A stretch of DNA of 64,000 bases from Nocardioides piscis. Lineage in GTDB: Bacteria > Actinomycetota > Actinomycetes > Propionibacteriales > Nocardioidaceae. The stretch covers positions 2,480,001 to 2,544,000 of the forward strand of contig NZ_CP049866.1 in assembly GCF_011300215.1 (NCBI RefSeq). The letters are read 5' to 3'. Position numbers and translations under genes: made by a program. Numbering within the stretch: position 1 is the first letter of the stretch; each line of letters begins with the position of its first letter. This document shows positions 30,635 to 38,522 of the stretch, piece by piece. Below the pieces are notes generated by a model, which had not been told where the DNA came from, ran no database searches, and was given only the letters and a program-made list of their open reading frames with translations.

Positions 30635-31186
30635 TCAGCCGCCCTGGGGGGTGGTGCGCTCGAGCGTGCGTTGGTCGGCCGCGGCGCGGGCAGGGGCCCA
30701 CCCGAAGCGCCCGGGTGCCCAGTCCTCGTCCGAGGGCACCCAGTAGAAGAACGTCACGCGACGCTCCGCGAAGCGCCACCGGCCGTCGTCACACCGGACC
30801 ATCTGGTCGGAGTAGCGGCCGGCGGCGACGTGGGCACGACCGTCGACGACGCACGGCTGGTCGAGCCACGTCTGTCCGGTCGCAGCGTGGGCTGGTTGGC
30901 CCACGAGGTCGATGGTCTCGTTGGAGGAGAAGTGCCACCACGCCGACAGCGGTCCGGTCTGGAGGTCGGCGAAGAAGGTGCGCAGCTCGTCGTGGCCGCG
31001 CGCCGTCGAGAGGCCGACGAAGGCGCCGTCGGGGGTGAAGAGGTCGACGAGGTCGTCCCAGCGGCCGTCGTCGAGTGCCTGGCAGTAGTGGGCGCGCAGC
31101 TGCCCGATCGCGTGCAGGTCCTCGAGCCGCACGACACGGGCAGCGAGGTCGACGTCCGAGCCTGGACCGGACAGGGGAGCGGTCAT
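30635..31186 (-). CDS. SnoaL/NTF2-like protein linked to pca genes
   Basis: A 183-residue protein of the SnoaL-like (NTF2) fold: RLEDLHAIGQLRAHYCQALDDGRWDDLVDLFTPDGAF is the classic alpha-plus-beta opening, and GRYSDQMVRCDDGRWRFAERRVTFFY the closing strands. The fold is used by ring hydroxylating dioxygenase small subunits, ketosteroid isomerases and polyketide cyclases. No catalytic residue set can be fixed. It is three bases downstream of pcaJ and so part of the pcaF-pcaD-pcaI-pcaJ operon, but no ring hydroxylase large subunit is nearby. An isomerase or lyase acting on an aromatic-pathway intermediate is possible. Confidence 0.72.
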   Translation of the reverse strand: MTAPLSGPGSDVDLAARVVRLEDLHAIGQLRAHYCQALDDGRWDDLVDLFTPDGAFVGLSTARGHDELRTFFADLQTGPLSAWWHFSSNETIDLVGQPAHAATGQTWLDQPCVVDGRAHVAAGRYSDQMVRCDDGRWRFAERRVTFFYWVPSDEDWAPGRFGWAPARAAADQRTLERTTPQGG

Positions 31187-31189
31187 GGC

Positions 31190-31831
31190 TCAGACCCCGA
31201 CCGGGAGCCGCAGCGGGGCGCTGATCCTGGCGGCGACCTCGTCGGCCGTGACGCTCGGCGCGAGCTCGACGAGCTCGAAGGAGTCGCCGGCGACGTCCAG
31301 GACCCCCAGGTCGGTGATGACGCGGGAGACGACGCCGCGGCCGGTCAGGGGCAGGTCGCACGACTCGAGCAGCTTGGGAGCACCGGTCTTGGTGACGTGC
31401 TCCATCAGCACGATGACGCGCCGTGCGCCGCTGACCAGGTCCATGGCGCCGCCCATCCCCTTCACCATCGAGCCGGGCACCATCCAGTTGGCCAGGTCGC
31501 CGTTCATCGCGACCTGCATCCCGCCGAGGACGGCGGTGTCGATGTGGCCACCGCGGATCATCGCGAAGCTCAGCGCGGAGTCGAAGTAGGTCGCGCCCGG
31601 CAGCACGGTGACGGTCTGCTTGCCGGCGTTGATCAGGTCGGGGTCGACCTCGTCGTCGTAGGGGAACGGACCGACGCCGAGGATGCCGTTCTCGGCGTGC
31701 AGGGTGACCGTGGACGAGGCCGGCAGGTGGGTCGGGATCAGCGTGGGCAGGCCGATGCCGAGGTTGACGTATTCGCCGTCGTGGAGCTCGAGCGCCGCTC
31801 GGGCGGCCATCTCGTCGCGTGTCCAGCTCAT
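31190..31831 (-). CDS. pcaJ: 3-oxoadipate:succinyl-CoA transferase, beta subunit
   Basis: A 213-residue class I CoA-transferase B subunit. It begins with [24 protein letters not shown], and the catalytic Glu that forms the CoA thioester lies in [11 protein letters not shown] (about residue 47). [14 protein letters not shown] and [15 protein letters not shown] are conserved blocks. It pairs with the A subunit just upstream, whose stop overlaps its start by four bases. Together they move CoA from succinyl-CoA to 3-oxoadipate. Acetoacetate transferases (ScoAB) are close relatives; the pca context decides for 3-oxoadipate. Confidence 0.92.
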   Translation of the reverse strand: MSWTRDEMAARAALELHDGEYVNLGIGLPTLIPTHLPASSTVTLHAENGILGVGPFPYDDEVDPDLINAGKQTVTVLPGATYFDSALSFAMIRGGHIDTAVLGGMQVAMNGDLANWMVPGSMVKGMGGAMDLVSGARRVIVLMEHVTKTGAPKLLESCDLPLTGRGVVSRVITDLGVLDVAGDSFELVELAPSVTADEVAARISAPLRLPVGV

Positions 31832-32607
31832 GCGGTGATCTCCTCACGGGGGCGGGTCGTGCGCTTCTCGATGTCCTTGGTCGCGGCCTGCTCGGGGGTG
31901 AGCTCGACGACGCGCTGCACGAAGACGCCGGGGAGGTGGACCTCGTCGGGCCCGAGCTCGCCGACCTCGACGACCTTCTCGGCCTCGACGATCGTCAGCC
32001 GGCCGGACATGGCCGCGGGCACGTTGAAGTTGCGGGCAGAGGCGTTGAAGACGCAGTTGCCGGCGCGGTCCGCGACCGCGGCTCGCACCAGCGCGACGTC
32101 GGCGACGATCGACTCCTCGAGCACCATCTCCTTGCCGTGGAAGGTGCGGACCTCCTTGGGCTCGGAGGCGAGCGCGACGGCGCCGTCGGCGTCGTAGCGC
32201 CAGGGCAGGCCGCCCTCGGCGACCATCGTGCCGACCCCCGTGGGGGTGAAGAAGGCACCGATCCCGGCACCGCCGGCGCGCATCCGCTCGGCGAGGGTGC
32301 CCTGCGGCGTGAGCTCGACCGTCAGCTCGCCGGAGAGGTACTGCCGGGCGAACTCCTTGTTCTCGCCGACGTAGGACGCGATGACCCGGCTGATCCGGCG
32401 CTGCTCGAGCAGCAGGCCGAGGCCCGCACCGTCGACGCCGCAGTTGTTGGACACCACGGTGAGGTCGTCGGCGCCCTGCTCGAGCAGCGCTGCGATCAGG
32501 AACCACGGGATGCCGACGAGGCCGAAGCCACCGACGGCAAGGCTGGATCCGCTCCTGATGTCGGCGACGGCGTCAGCAGCGGAGGCGGCGACCTTGTCCA
32601 GGCTCAT
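31828..32607 (-). CDS. pcaI: 3-oxoadipate:succinyl-CoA transferase, alpha subunit
   Basis: A 259-residue class I CoA-transferase A subunit. The GGFGLVGIP motif (residues 26-34) is the conserved oxyanion/CoA-binding loop, followed by [26 protein letters not shown] segment near 120 and [10 protein letters not shown] near 195 are also typical. Its ATG lies inside the pcaD stop codon, and its own stop overlaps pcaJ, so the three are translationally coupled. It acts as an alpha2beta2-type complex with PcaJ. Confidence 0.92.
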   Translation of the reverse strand: MSLDKVAASAADAVADIRSGSSLAVGGFGLVGIPWFLIAALLEQGADDLTVVSNNCGVDGAGLGLLLEQRRISRVIASYVGENKEFARQYLSGELTVELTPQGTLAERMRAGGAGIGAFFTPTGVGTMVAEGGLPWRYDADGAVALASEPKEVRTFHGKEMVLEESIVADVALVRAAVADRAGNCVFNASARNFNVPAAMSGRLTIVEAEKVVEVGELGPDEVHLPGVFVQRVVELTPEQAATKDIEKRTTRPREEITA

Positions 32608-33380
32608 GCGGGATCTCCTGCGAGGTGGGCGATGATCGCCGGCGTGATGGTGGCGGGCTGCTCGGCGTTGGCCAGGTGGGCGGCCTCGGGCACGACGAGG
32701 AGCCGGCCGTCCTGGACCGCGTCGGCGATCTCCGCGAGGTTGGGCGGAGGGGTGGCCGGGTCGTCGGCACCCGCGATCGCCAGCGTCGGCGCCGAGATCG
32801 TCGGCAGGTCGGGGCGCAGGTCCATGGTCGCGATGACCTCGCAGCAGGAGGCGTAGCCCTCCGCAGGGGTCGCGGCAACGAGGCCCTCGCTGCTCGCCTT
32901 CATGTCGGGATTGGCGTCAAGGAAGGCGGGCGTGAACCAGCGCTGCACCACGGCCTCGGCCACCGCGCCGGTGCCCTGCCCGCGCACCGTGGCGGCGCGG
33001 TCGTGCCAGGCGCTGGCGGGCTCGAGGTGGGCCCCGGTGCACAGCACCACGAGCCGCTCGACCCGCCCGGGGTTGCGCGCGGCGAGGCGCATGCCGGTCA
33101 TGCCGCCGAGCGACAGACCGACGAAGTGCGCCCGGTCGACGGCCAGCGTGTCGAGCAGCGCGACGACGTCGTCGGCGAGGTCGTCGATGGCGTAGGGGCC
33201 GTCGGGGACGGGGGAGCCGCCATGCCCGCGGGTGTCGTAGCGCACGACCCGGAAGTGCTCGGCGAGCGCCTCGGCCTGGGCGTCCCACATGCTCATCGTG
33301 GAGCCGAGCGAGTTGGACAGGACGACGACGGGTGCGTCGTCGGGCCCGGTGACGACGTGGTGGACGGGGACGGCGGTCAT
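32604..33380 (-). CDS. pcaD: 3-oxoadipate enol-lactonase
   Basis: A 258-residue alpha/beta hydrolase. The oxyanion segment VVLSNSLGSTMSMWD (residues 18-32) is characteristic of PcaD, as are YDTRGHGGS and the nucleophile elbow GLSLGGMTG with Ser at about 91. The catalytic Asp lies in GADDPATPP and the His in EAAHLANAEQP (about 233). It hydrolyses 3-oxoadipate enol-lactone, the product of CatC, to 3-oxoadipate. The 4-base overlaps with pcaF upstream and pcaI downstream make this a compact operon. It is not fused to a 4-carboxymuconolactone decarboxylase, in line with a catechol branch. Confidence 0.92.
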   Translation of the reverse strand: MTAVPVHHVVTGPDDAPVVVLSNSLGSTMSMWDAQAEALAEHFRVVRYDTRGHGGSPVPDGPYAIDDLADDVVALLDTLAVDRAHFVGLSLGGMTGMRLAARNPGRVERLVVLCTGAHLEPASAWHDRAATVRGQGTGAVAEAVVQRWFTPAFLDANPDMKASSEGLVAATPAEGYASCCEVIATMDLRPDLPTISAPTLAIAGADDPATPPPNLAEIADAVQDGRLLVVPEAAHLANAEQPATITPAIIAHLAGDPA

Positions 33381-34594
33381 GAGGCGACCCTCTCGAAGAC
33401 GGCGGCCAGGCCCTGTCCGCCGCCGATGCACATGGTCTCGAGGCCATAGCGGGCCTCGCGGCGCCGCATCTCGTGGGCGAGCGTGGCGAGGATCCGACCC
33501 CCGGTCGCGCCGACGGGGTGGCCGAGCGAGATGCCCGACCCGTTGGGGTTGAGGCGCTCGTCGGTGGCGTCGATCTTCCACTCCTCCAGGCAGGCGAGCA
33601 CCTGGGCGGCGAAGGCCTCGTTGAGCTCGATCACGTCGATGTCGTCGAGGGTGAGTCCGGCACGCTCGAGGGCCGCCGCCGTCGCGGGCACCGGGCCGAT
33701 GCCCATCACCTCGGGGCCGACACCGGCGACCGCCCAGGACTTGAGGGAGAGGAGCGGTCGTAGTCCGCGACGCTCGGCCTCCTCGCGGGTGGTCACCACG
33801 CACATGGCGGCCCCGTCGTTCTGGCCACTGGCGTTGCCGGCGGTGACGGTCGACCCGGGATCGATGCCCTGGCGGACCGGACGCAGCGCGGCGAGCTGCT
33901 CGAGGGTGGTGTCGGGACGGGGGTGCTCGTCGCGATCCACCACGACGTCGGGCCTGCCGCGACGGCCGGGCACGCTGACGGCAACCAGCTCGTCGGCGAA
34001 CTTGCCGGCGTCGTGGGCGGCGCCGGCGCGCTGCTGGGAGCGGAGCGAGAACTCGTCCTGCTCCTCGCGGGAGATCGAGTAGTCGCGGCGGAGGTTCTCA
34101 GCCGTCTCGAGCATTCCGCCCGGGACGGGGTGGCCCTTGCCGCCGGCCGTCTCGCGAGCACGGACCAGACGGTCCATCAGCTCGACGCCGCCGCTGCGGA
34201 CTCCGGTCCGGAGCCCGAGGGCGTAGTGCTCGACGTTCGACATCGACTCGACACCGCCGGCCACGATGACGCTGCCGGCGCCGCTGGCGATCTGCGCGGC
34301 GGCATAGAGCACTGCCTGGAGCCCGGACCCGCACCGGCGGTCGAGCTGGAGGCCCGGGACACCGGTCCCGAGGCCGGCGTCGAGCGCCGCGATCCGACCG
34401 ATGGCCGGGTTCTCGCCGCTGGGGTAGCAGTTGCCCAGCACCACGTCGTCGACGTCACCCTCGGTCAGGCCGGTACGTCGTACCAGCTCAGCCAGGGTCT
34501 GCGAAGCGAGGTCGACAGCGGTGAGCGAGGCCAGTGCTCCGCCATACCGCCCCACGGGGGTGCGGATGGGTTCACAGATCACGATGTCGGGCAT
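33377..34594 (-). CDS. pcaF: 3-oxoadipyl-CoA thiolase
   Basis: A 405-residue thiolase II. The acyl-accepting Cys is in LDRRCGSGLQAV (about residue 88). The other active-site parts are NEAFAAQ (about 320), GHPVGATGG (His about 356) and the second Cys in CIGGGQG (about 388). It cleaves 3-oxoadipyl-CoA to succinyl-CoA and acetyl-CoA, closing the pathway. The ATG at 34594 gives MPDIVICEPIRTPVGRYGG. It is the first gene of the pcaF-pcaD-pcaI-pcaJ-SnoaL operon and is divergent from a LysR gene. General acetyl-CoA acetyltransferases look similar; the neighbours decide. Confidence 0.9.
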   Translation of the reverse strand: MPDIVICEPIRTPVGRYGGALASLTAVDLASQTLAELVRRTGLTEGDVDDVVLGNCYPSGENPAIGRIAALDAGLGTGVPGLQLDRRCGSGLQAVLYAAAQIASGAGSVIVAGGVESMSNVEHYALGLRTGVRSGGVELMDRLVRARETAGGKGHPVPGGMLETAENLRRDYSISREEQDEFSLRSQQRAGAAHDAGKFADELVAVSVPGRRGRPDVVVDRDEHPRPDTTLEQLAALRPVRQGIDPGSTVTAGNASGQNDGAAMCVVTTREEAERRGLRPLLSLKSWAVAGVGPEVMGIGPVPATAAALERAGLTLDDIDVIELNEAFAAQVLACLEEWKIDATDERLNPNGSGISLGHPVGATGGRILATLAHEMRRREARYGLETMCIGGGQGLAAVFERVAS

Positions 34595-34621
34595 GGATCG
34601 ACCGTAAGCAAGATCACCAAT

Positions 34622-34669
34622 ATTGAGAAGTATCCATTTCGCAGTGATCAAGACTGTGGAAGTCTCAAT
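34622..34669. promoter_or_regulatory. ATTGAGA/TCTCAAT inverted pair between pcaF and its LysR
   Basis: In the 77-base divergent region, ATTGAGA (34622-34628) and its complement TCTCAAT (34663-34669) are 34 bases apart, the second just before the LysR start codon. CAATATTG (34617-34624) is a small palindrome beside the first. The arrangement could support dimer-of-dimers binding by the LysR protein. The region is clearly AT-richer than its surroundings and must hold both promoters. Confidence 0.4.
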
Positions 34670-34671
34670 CC

Positions 34672-35580
34672 ATGGAGCTCCGTCATTTGCGCTACTTCCA
34701 GGCGGTCGCCGAGGAGAAGCACTTCGGCCGCGCGGCCGTCCGGCTGCACATGGCCCAGCCGCCGCTGTCCCAGCAGATCAAGCAGCTCGAGGACGAGCTG
34801 GGGGTGAGGCTGTTGACCCGGACGTCGCGCCGTGTCGACCTGACCCCTGCCGGCGAGACCTATCTGGCGCGGGTCCGGGCCATCCTCCAGTCCGTCGACG
34901 CGGCCGGGAACGAGGCCCAGCGCATCGGCAGCGGTCTGGAGGGACGGCTGGTGCTCGGCTGCGTCGGCTCGGCGACGTACTCCCTGCTCCCGTCGCTCGC
35001 ACGCGCGCTTCGCGAGCAGCTGCCCGGGGTGGACTTCGCGTTCCAGGGGGAGATGCTCAGTCCCAGCCAGGTCGCTGCCCTGAGGGACGGGTCGATCGAC
35101 CTCGCGCTGCTGAGGCCCTTGGGCGATGCGAGCGATGCGGGCGACCAGTCGGACCTCGCCATGCTCACGCTGCGGGAGGAGAAGTATGTCGTCGCCCTGC
35201 CCGAGGGGCACCGGCTCGCGAGTCGCAAGCGGGTGCGCATGGCTGACCTGCAAGACGAAGACCTGATCGTGCACTCCGGGCACGGACGTTCGGCCATGTA
35301 TGACGCCGTGACGGCACTGTGCCGCGGTGCGGGCTTCGAGCCGGTGGTCCGGCACGAGGTGGCGGAGACGTCGACCCTGGTGACGTTCGTCGCGGCCGCT
35401 CTCGGGGTCGCGATCGTCCCCGAGCCCGTCAGCGCCCTGGTGGTAGGGGGGATGATCTACCGGCCGCTCGCGAACCCGGCGCGGGTCGAGCTCGTGGCGG
35501 CTACTCGTGCCGATGACGACTCGGCGCTGCTCGCTCGCACCCTGCGGGTCCTGCGGCGCCAGGTCGACCTCTCGGGCTGA
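34672..35580 (+). CDS. LysR family regulator divergent from the pca operon
   Basis: A 302-residue LysR protein. MELRHLRYFQAVAEEKHFGRA opens it, with HTH AVRLHMAQPPLSQQIKQLED and wing LLTRTSRRVDLTPAG. It is closely similar to the CatR-like protein at 28159, and both belong to the CatM/BenM/PcaQ-like branch. The effector domain has the usual ALPEGHRLASR and FVAAALGVAIVPEPV segments. The divergent position 77 bases from pcaF strongly suggests control of the 3-oxoadipate genes, with muconate, 3-oxoadipate or a CoA ester as possible effector. Confidence 0.85.
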   Translation: MELRHLRYFQAVAEEKHFGRAAVRLHMAQPPLSQQIKQLEDELGVRLLTRTSRRVDLTPAGETYLARVRAILQSVDAAGNEAQRIGSGLEGRLVLGCVGSATYSLLPSLARALREQLPGVDFAFQGEMLSPSQVAALRDGSIDLALLRPLGDASDAGDQSDLAMLTLREEKYVVALPEGHRLASRKRVRMADLQDEDLIVHSGHGRSAMYDAVTALCRGAGFEPVVRHEVAETSTLVTFVAAALGVAIVPEPVSALVVGGMIYRPLANPARVELVAATRADDDSALLARTLRVLRRQVDLSG

Positions 35581-35599
35581 GTGGTCGGCGAGGCAGGAG

Positions 35600-36145
35600 T
35601 CAGTGCCCGAGCCTGTGCGTCGGCAGTGCGGTGACGGTGCGGTCGACGGCCACGCCGCCCAGCTCCTTGAGCCCCGCGGTCAGCAGCTCGGCCACGGTGG
35701 CGGACGGGACGTCGATCAGGTCGGCGGCCTGGCGATGGGTGAGTCCGCCGAACAGGCACAGCGCCAGGCATGCGCGCTGGAGCGGGGCCACGCGCTCGAG
35801 CCACGCCATGGCGGGGGGAAGGTCGAGGGTCCTCGGCGTCAGGTCCACGATCGCCTGGCTGTGCTCGTAGACGCCCCGGACCAGAGTCGCTCGCACGTCG
35901 GTGGTCGACCAGCCATCAGCAGACCGGGCGAGGTCGGCCATGGCCAGCGTCACGGCCTGCGTGGCGGCCGCTTCGTCGCCGAGGAGAGCGCAGGCCAGCG
36001 TGTAGAGGGACGTCCCGTGGTGGTCCCACACCTCTTCGACCGTCGACGGGCCGCGCGATGACCCGTCAGTCACGCAGCGCAGGTGACGGCCGCCGGAGGC
36101 TCGGTCGCGACCACCGTTCTCGTGCTGTGCTGCCGATTCGATCAC
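35600..36145 (-). CDS. ECF-like sigma factor, possible LitS counterpart
   Basis: A 181-residue protein. Residues of the middle part (GTSLYTLACALLGDEAAATQAVTLA) align with ECF region 2 but lack the acidic D-x-x-Q signature that contacts the -10 element. The C-terminal part, MAWLERVAPLQRACLALCLFGGLTHRQAADLI and PSATVAELLTAGLKEL, is a good sigma region 4 with its helix-turn-helix. GTG 36145 is preferred because AAGGGGTACGTC precedes it. The gene is divergent from a CarH/LitR-type MerR gene; in streptomycetes litR and the sigma gene litS are arranged like this. The degenerate region 2 may mean altered promoter choice or lost sigma activity. It converges on the LysR gene with a 19-base gap. Confidence 0.68.
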   Translation of the reverse strand: MIESAAQHENGGRDRASGGRHLRCVTDGSSRGPSTVEEVWDHHGTSLYTLACALLGDEAAATQAVTLAMADLARSADGWSTTDVRATLVRGVYEHSQAIVDLTPRTLDLPPAMAWLERVAPLQRACLALCLFGGLTHRQAADLIDVPSATVAELLTAGLKELGGVAVDRTVTALPTHRLGH

Positions 36146-36229
36146 GACGTACCCCTTGAGTCTGGTGCCTACGGCCTGTGTGTGTCCGGGAAGCCGAACG
36201 TACGCCGGATCCCGGCATTTGTCTAGCCT

Positions 36230-36237
36230 TTGTACAA
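36230..36237. promoter_or_regulatory. TTGTACAA palindrome, candidate LitR site 1
   Basis: TTGTACAA within CCTTTGTACAAGG lies in the sigma/MerR intergenic region, 85 bases from the sigma start and 64 from the MerR start. Its TGTACA core recurs at 36291 and 36302, exactly 60 and 71 bases further. The shared core suggests all three are bound by the MerR-type regulator, this one serving the sigma gene. Confidence 0.45.
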
Positions 36238-36285
36238 GGTTGAGATCGTCTCTGCGTGGGAGAGCCTGCACACGGCCGCAAGCGC

Positions 36286-36307
36286 TACTCTGTACAGACC
36301 ATGTACA
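36286..36307. promoter_or_regulatory. leaderless -10 element with two TGTACA operators
   Basis: TACTCT (36286-36291), nine bases before the ATG, looks like the -10 hexamer of a leaderless actinobacterial message. The palindrome TCTGTACAGA (36289-36298) overlaps it, and a second TGTACA (36302-36307) overlaps the start codon itself. The two cores are 11 bp apart, one helical turn, so two dimers or a tetramer could bind on one face and block the promoter. This fits autorepression by the encoded CarH/LitR-like protein in the dark. Confidence 0.5.
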
Positions 36308-37200
36308 CGATCAAGCAGGCCTCACGGCTCACCGGCGTCTCCGAGTCGCTCCTGCGTGCCTGGGAGCGGCGCTACGAGGTCGTCGTCCCGGCGCGCAACG
36401 AGTCGGGCTATCGCGTCTACGACGACGCGACCCTGGCGGCGATCTCCACCATGCGTCGGCTCGTCGACGACGGCTGGTCGCCGGCGGAAGCCGCCCGGGC
36501 GGTCCGGAGTGGCACGGCGCCCGCGATGTCGGTCCCCGACCGCCGCGAGGTCTCCGACCAGGCGGACCAGGCCAACGCCGCCACGCACATGCAGCTGTTC
36601 TTGTCCTCGGCCGCGCGGATGGACACGGCCGGCATCGAGGAGAGCCTCGACAAGGGTTTCTCCCTCGGGTCCTTCGAGCACGTCGTCGACTCGTGGCTCT
36701 TCCCGGCGCTCGAGGCGCTGGGTGAAGGGTGGGCGCTCGGCGAGATCGACGTGGCGGGGGAGCATGCCGCGAGCCACGCAGTCCAACGCCGACTTGCCGC
36801 TGCCTTCGAGGCCGCCGGCCGCAGCTCACGGGGTGCGACGGTCGTCGTCGGCCTGCCCCCGGGCAGCCAGCACGACCTCGGCGCGCTCGCCTTCGCCACC
36901 GCGATCCGCAGACGGGGCCTGAACGTGCTCTACCTCGGAGCAGACGTCCCCGAGTCCAGCTGGGAGGCGGCGGTGCGGGGCAGCTCGGCCCGGGCTGCGG
37001 TGTTGTCGGTGGTGACGCCCGAGGACCGCGCGACAGCGACAGCAGTCGTCGAGCGCCTGCTCGCAGCCGACCCGCGTCCGGTCGTGTGCGCCGGCGGGAC
37101 TTCTGGTGCCGACCTAGCCACGGGTTGCCATACGCTCGCACCAGACATTGGTGTGGCGGCGCGCGAGCTCGACGATCTCACGCGCGACGCTGCTCGCTAG
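36301..37200 (+). CDS. litR: MerR family B12-binding (CarH/LitR-type) photoreceptor-regulator
   Basis: A 299-residue regulator. Residues 1-70 form a MerR winged helix (YTIKQASRLTGVSESLLRAWERRY). A four-helix cap follows with W-x9-EH exactly conserved (Trp144, Glu154, His155), the hallmark of adenosylcobalamin-binding photoreceptors of the CarH type. A B12-binding Rossmann domain closes it, with the lower-ligand His191 in GSQHDLGALA, where the usual acidic residue two before the His is Ser, and LNVLYLGADVP. In known cases the dark AdoCbl tetramer binds DNA and light releases it. No carotenoid genes are in the window, so the targets besides itself and the sigma gene are open. The ATG at 36301 has no ribosome-binding site; a leaderless message is likely. 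Confidence 0.85.
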   Translation: MYTIKQASRLTGVSESLLRAWERRYEVVVPARNESGYRVYDDATLAAISTMRRLVDDGWSPAEAARAVRSGTAPAMSVPDRREVSDQADQANAATHMQLFLSSAARMDTAGIEESLDKGFSLGSFEHVVDSWLFPALEALGEGWALGEIDVAGEHAASHAVQRRLAAAFEAAGRSSRGATVVVGLPPGSQHDLGALAFATAIRRRGLNVLYLGADVPESSWEAAVRGSSARAAVLSVVTPEDRATATAVVERLLAADPRPVVCAGGTSGADLATGCHTLAPDIGVAARELDDLTRDAAR

Positions 37201-37222
37201 TCGTTCCAGTCAGGACGGACGA

Positions 37223-37414
37223 GTGGAGAATGCTGCGGAGGCGCTGCGCCGGTGGGAGGCCGCCGGTGGGCACTGGCGAGTGTTGTCCCAGTCTGGGACA
37301 GACGTCGTCGTTGGTCTGTTCAGCTGTGACGGCGGCGAGGAGATGGAGCGCCTCAGCGTGCCAGGCCAAGCGTTGGACGGACTGTCGGAAGGCCCGCGCG
37401 GCAGGGACGACTGA
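37223..37414 (+). CDS. small conserved hypothetical protein
   Basis: A 63-residue protein from a GTG start preceded by AGGACGGACGA. It reads EALRRWEAAGGHWRVLSQSG and VVVGLFSCDGGEEMERL, a pattern I recognise as a small actinobacterial protein of unknown function that begins with an ALRRWE helix followed by a beta hairpin with a single Cys. It lies 22 bases after the B12-binding regulator and might be co-transcribed. It ends six bases before a convergent gene. Confidence 0.6.
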   Translation: MENAAEALRRWEAAGGHWRVLSQSGTDVVVGLFSCDGGEEMERLSVPGQALDGLSEGPRGRDD

Positions 37415-37420
37415 CAGTGC

Positions 37421-37660
37421 TCAGGCGCCGACGTCGTCCGAGGGCCCGGGTCCGGCCAACGCGAGGATCCGGTCGCGGATCTGCCGTTCGGCCTGACGCC
37501 AGATGGTGGCCGAGTGGGCGTGCAGATGGTGTGGGCCGGTTCCCGGCCGGGCTTCGTCGCGGCGCAGCTCCTGCAGCCGGGCCCGTTCGGCGAACCAGTC
37601 CGCCGCCTCGATCAGCTCGCTCAACGCAACGGTCCGTGACTCGATCGACACCGCTGTCAT
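37421..37660 (-). CDS. small hypothetical protein
   Basis: A 79-residue, mostly helical, charged protein (LSELIEAADWFAERARLQELRRDEA, then HHLHAHSATIWRQAERQIRDRILAL) with a His-rich stretch in the middle. I do not recognise a family. Codon choice is like the neighbours, which supports a real gene. The ATG is at 37660 and it converges on the small gene ending at 37414. No ribosome-binding site is obvious. Confidence 0.5.
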   Translation of the reverse strand: MTAVSIESRTVALSELIEAADWFAERARLQELRRDEARPGTGPHHLHAHSATIWRQAERQIRDRILALAGPGPSDDVGA

Positions 37661-37796
37661 GCATGCACGTTGCGCCCAAGCACCACTCCTTCGGCGTCGG
37701 TGCGGGGAATCTGCTCAGTATTGGGGCCGTCGCGTGGCGTGGTGAGCCATTGGTCATGCTGGACGCGCGCGCGGACGGCAGGAGAAGGTTGCGCAC

Positions 37797-38522
37797 GTGA
37801 GCGTTCGCGTCGGGCTGTGCGGCTGGACCATCTCGCAGGCGAGCTACGTACGGCGCTTTCCGCTGGTCGAGGTGCAGCACACGTTCTACGAACCGCCGCC
37901 CGACGCGATGCTGGCGCGGTGGCGGACGCAGGTGCCCGTCGGCTTCGAGTTCACGATCAAGGCGTGGCAGGTCGTCACCCATGAGTCCAACAGCCCCACC
38001 TACCGGCGCCTGAAGCGACCGCTGCCGGACAGCGCCCGGGGACAGGTCGGCGCGTTCCGTACGACGCCTCCGGTCCTTGCGGGCTGGCAGCGGACCCTCG
38101 AGTGCGCCCGCATCCTGCAGGCCACGGCTGTGCTGCTTCAGTGCCCGAAGAGCTTCCGGCCCACGGCCGACAACGTCGACCGACTGCGCACGTTCGTGTC
38201 ACAGGTCGAGCGGCCCGCCGGTCGCCTGCTGTGGGAGCCCCGCGGTGAGTGGCCCACGCAGCTGCTCACCGAGCTCTGCTCAGAGCTGGACCTGGTCCAT
38301 GTCGTCGACCCGATGCAGACCGAGACAGTGACGCCGGAGCAGACCTACTACCGGCTGCACGGCACCACCGGGTCGCGGCACGTGCACACCGATGACGAGC
38401 TGCGTCGCTTGCGCGACCTGGTCGTGGGGCGGCCCTCGCCCTACGTCATGTTCAACAACCTGCCCCGCACCGGCGACGCCGAGCGGTTCCGCGCCCTGCT
38501 CTCGAACATGATGGCGCCATGA
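37797..38522 (+). CDS. DUF72 (YecE-like) protein
   Basis: A 241-residue TIM-barrel-like DUF72 protein. Diagnostic pieces are VRVGLCGWTIS at the start, VEVQHTFYEPPPDAMLARWRTQVP, FEFTIKAWQVVTHESNSPTYRR and the final YVMFNNLPRTGDAERFRALL. The molecular function of the family is unknown; it is often found near DNA-repair or Fe-S genes. GTG 37797 follows AGGAGAAGGTTGCGCAC. The next gene, an LLM oxidoreductase, starts inside its stop codon, so the two are translated together. Confidence 0.85.
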   Translation: MSVRVGLCGWTISQASYVRRFPLVEVQHTFYEPPPDAMLARWRTQVPVGFEFTIKAWQVVTHESNSPTYRRLKRPLPDSARGQVGAFRTTPPVLAGWQRTLECARILQATAVLLQCPKSFRPTADNVDRLRTFVSQVERPAGRLLWEPRGEWPTQLLTELCSELDLVHVVDPMQTETVTPEQTYYRLHGTTGSRHVHTDDELRRLRDLVVGRPSPYVMFNNLPRTGDAERFRALLSNMMAP

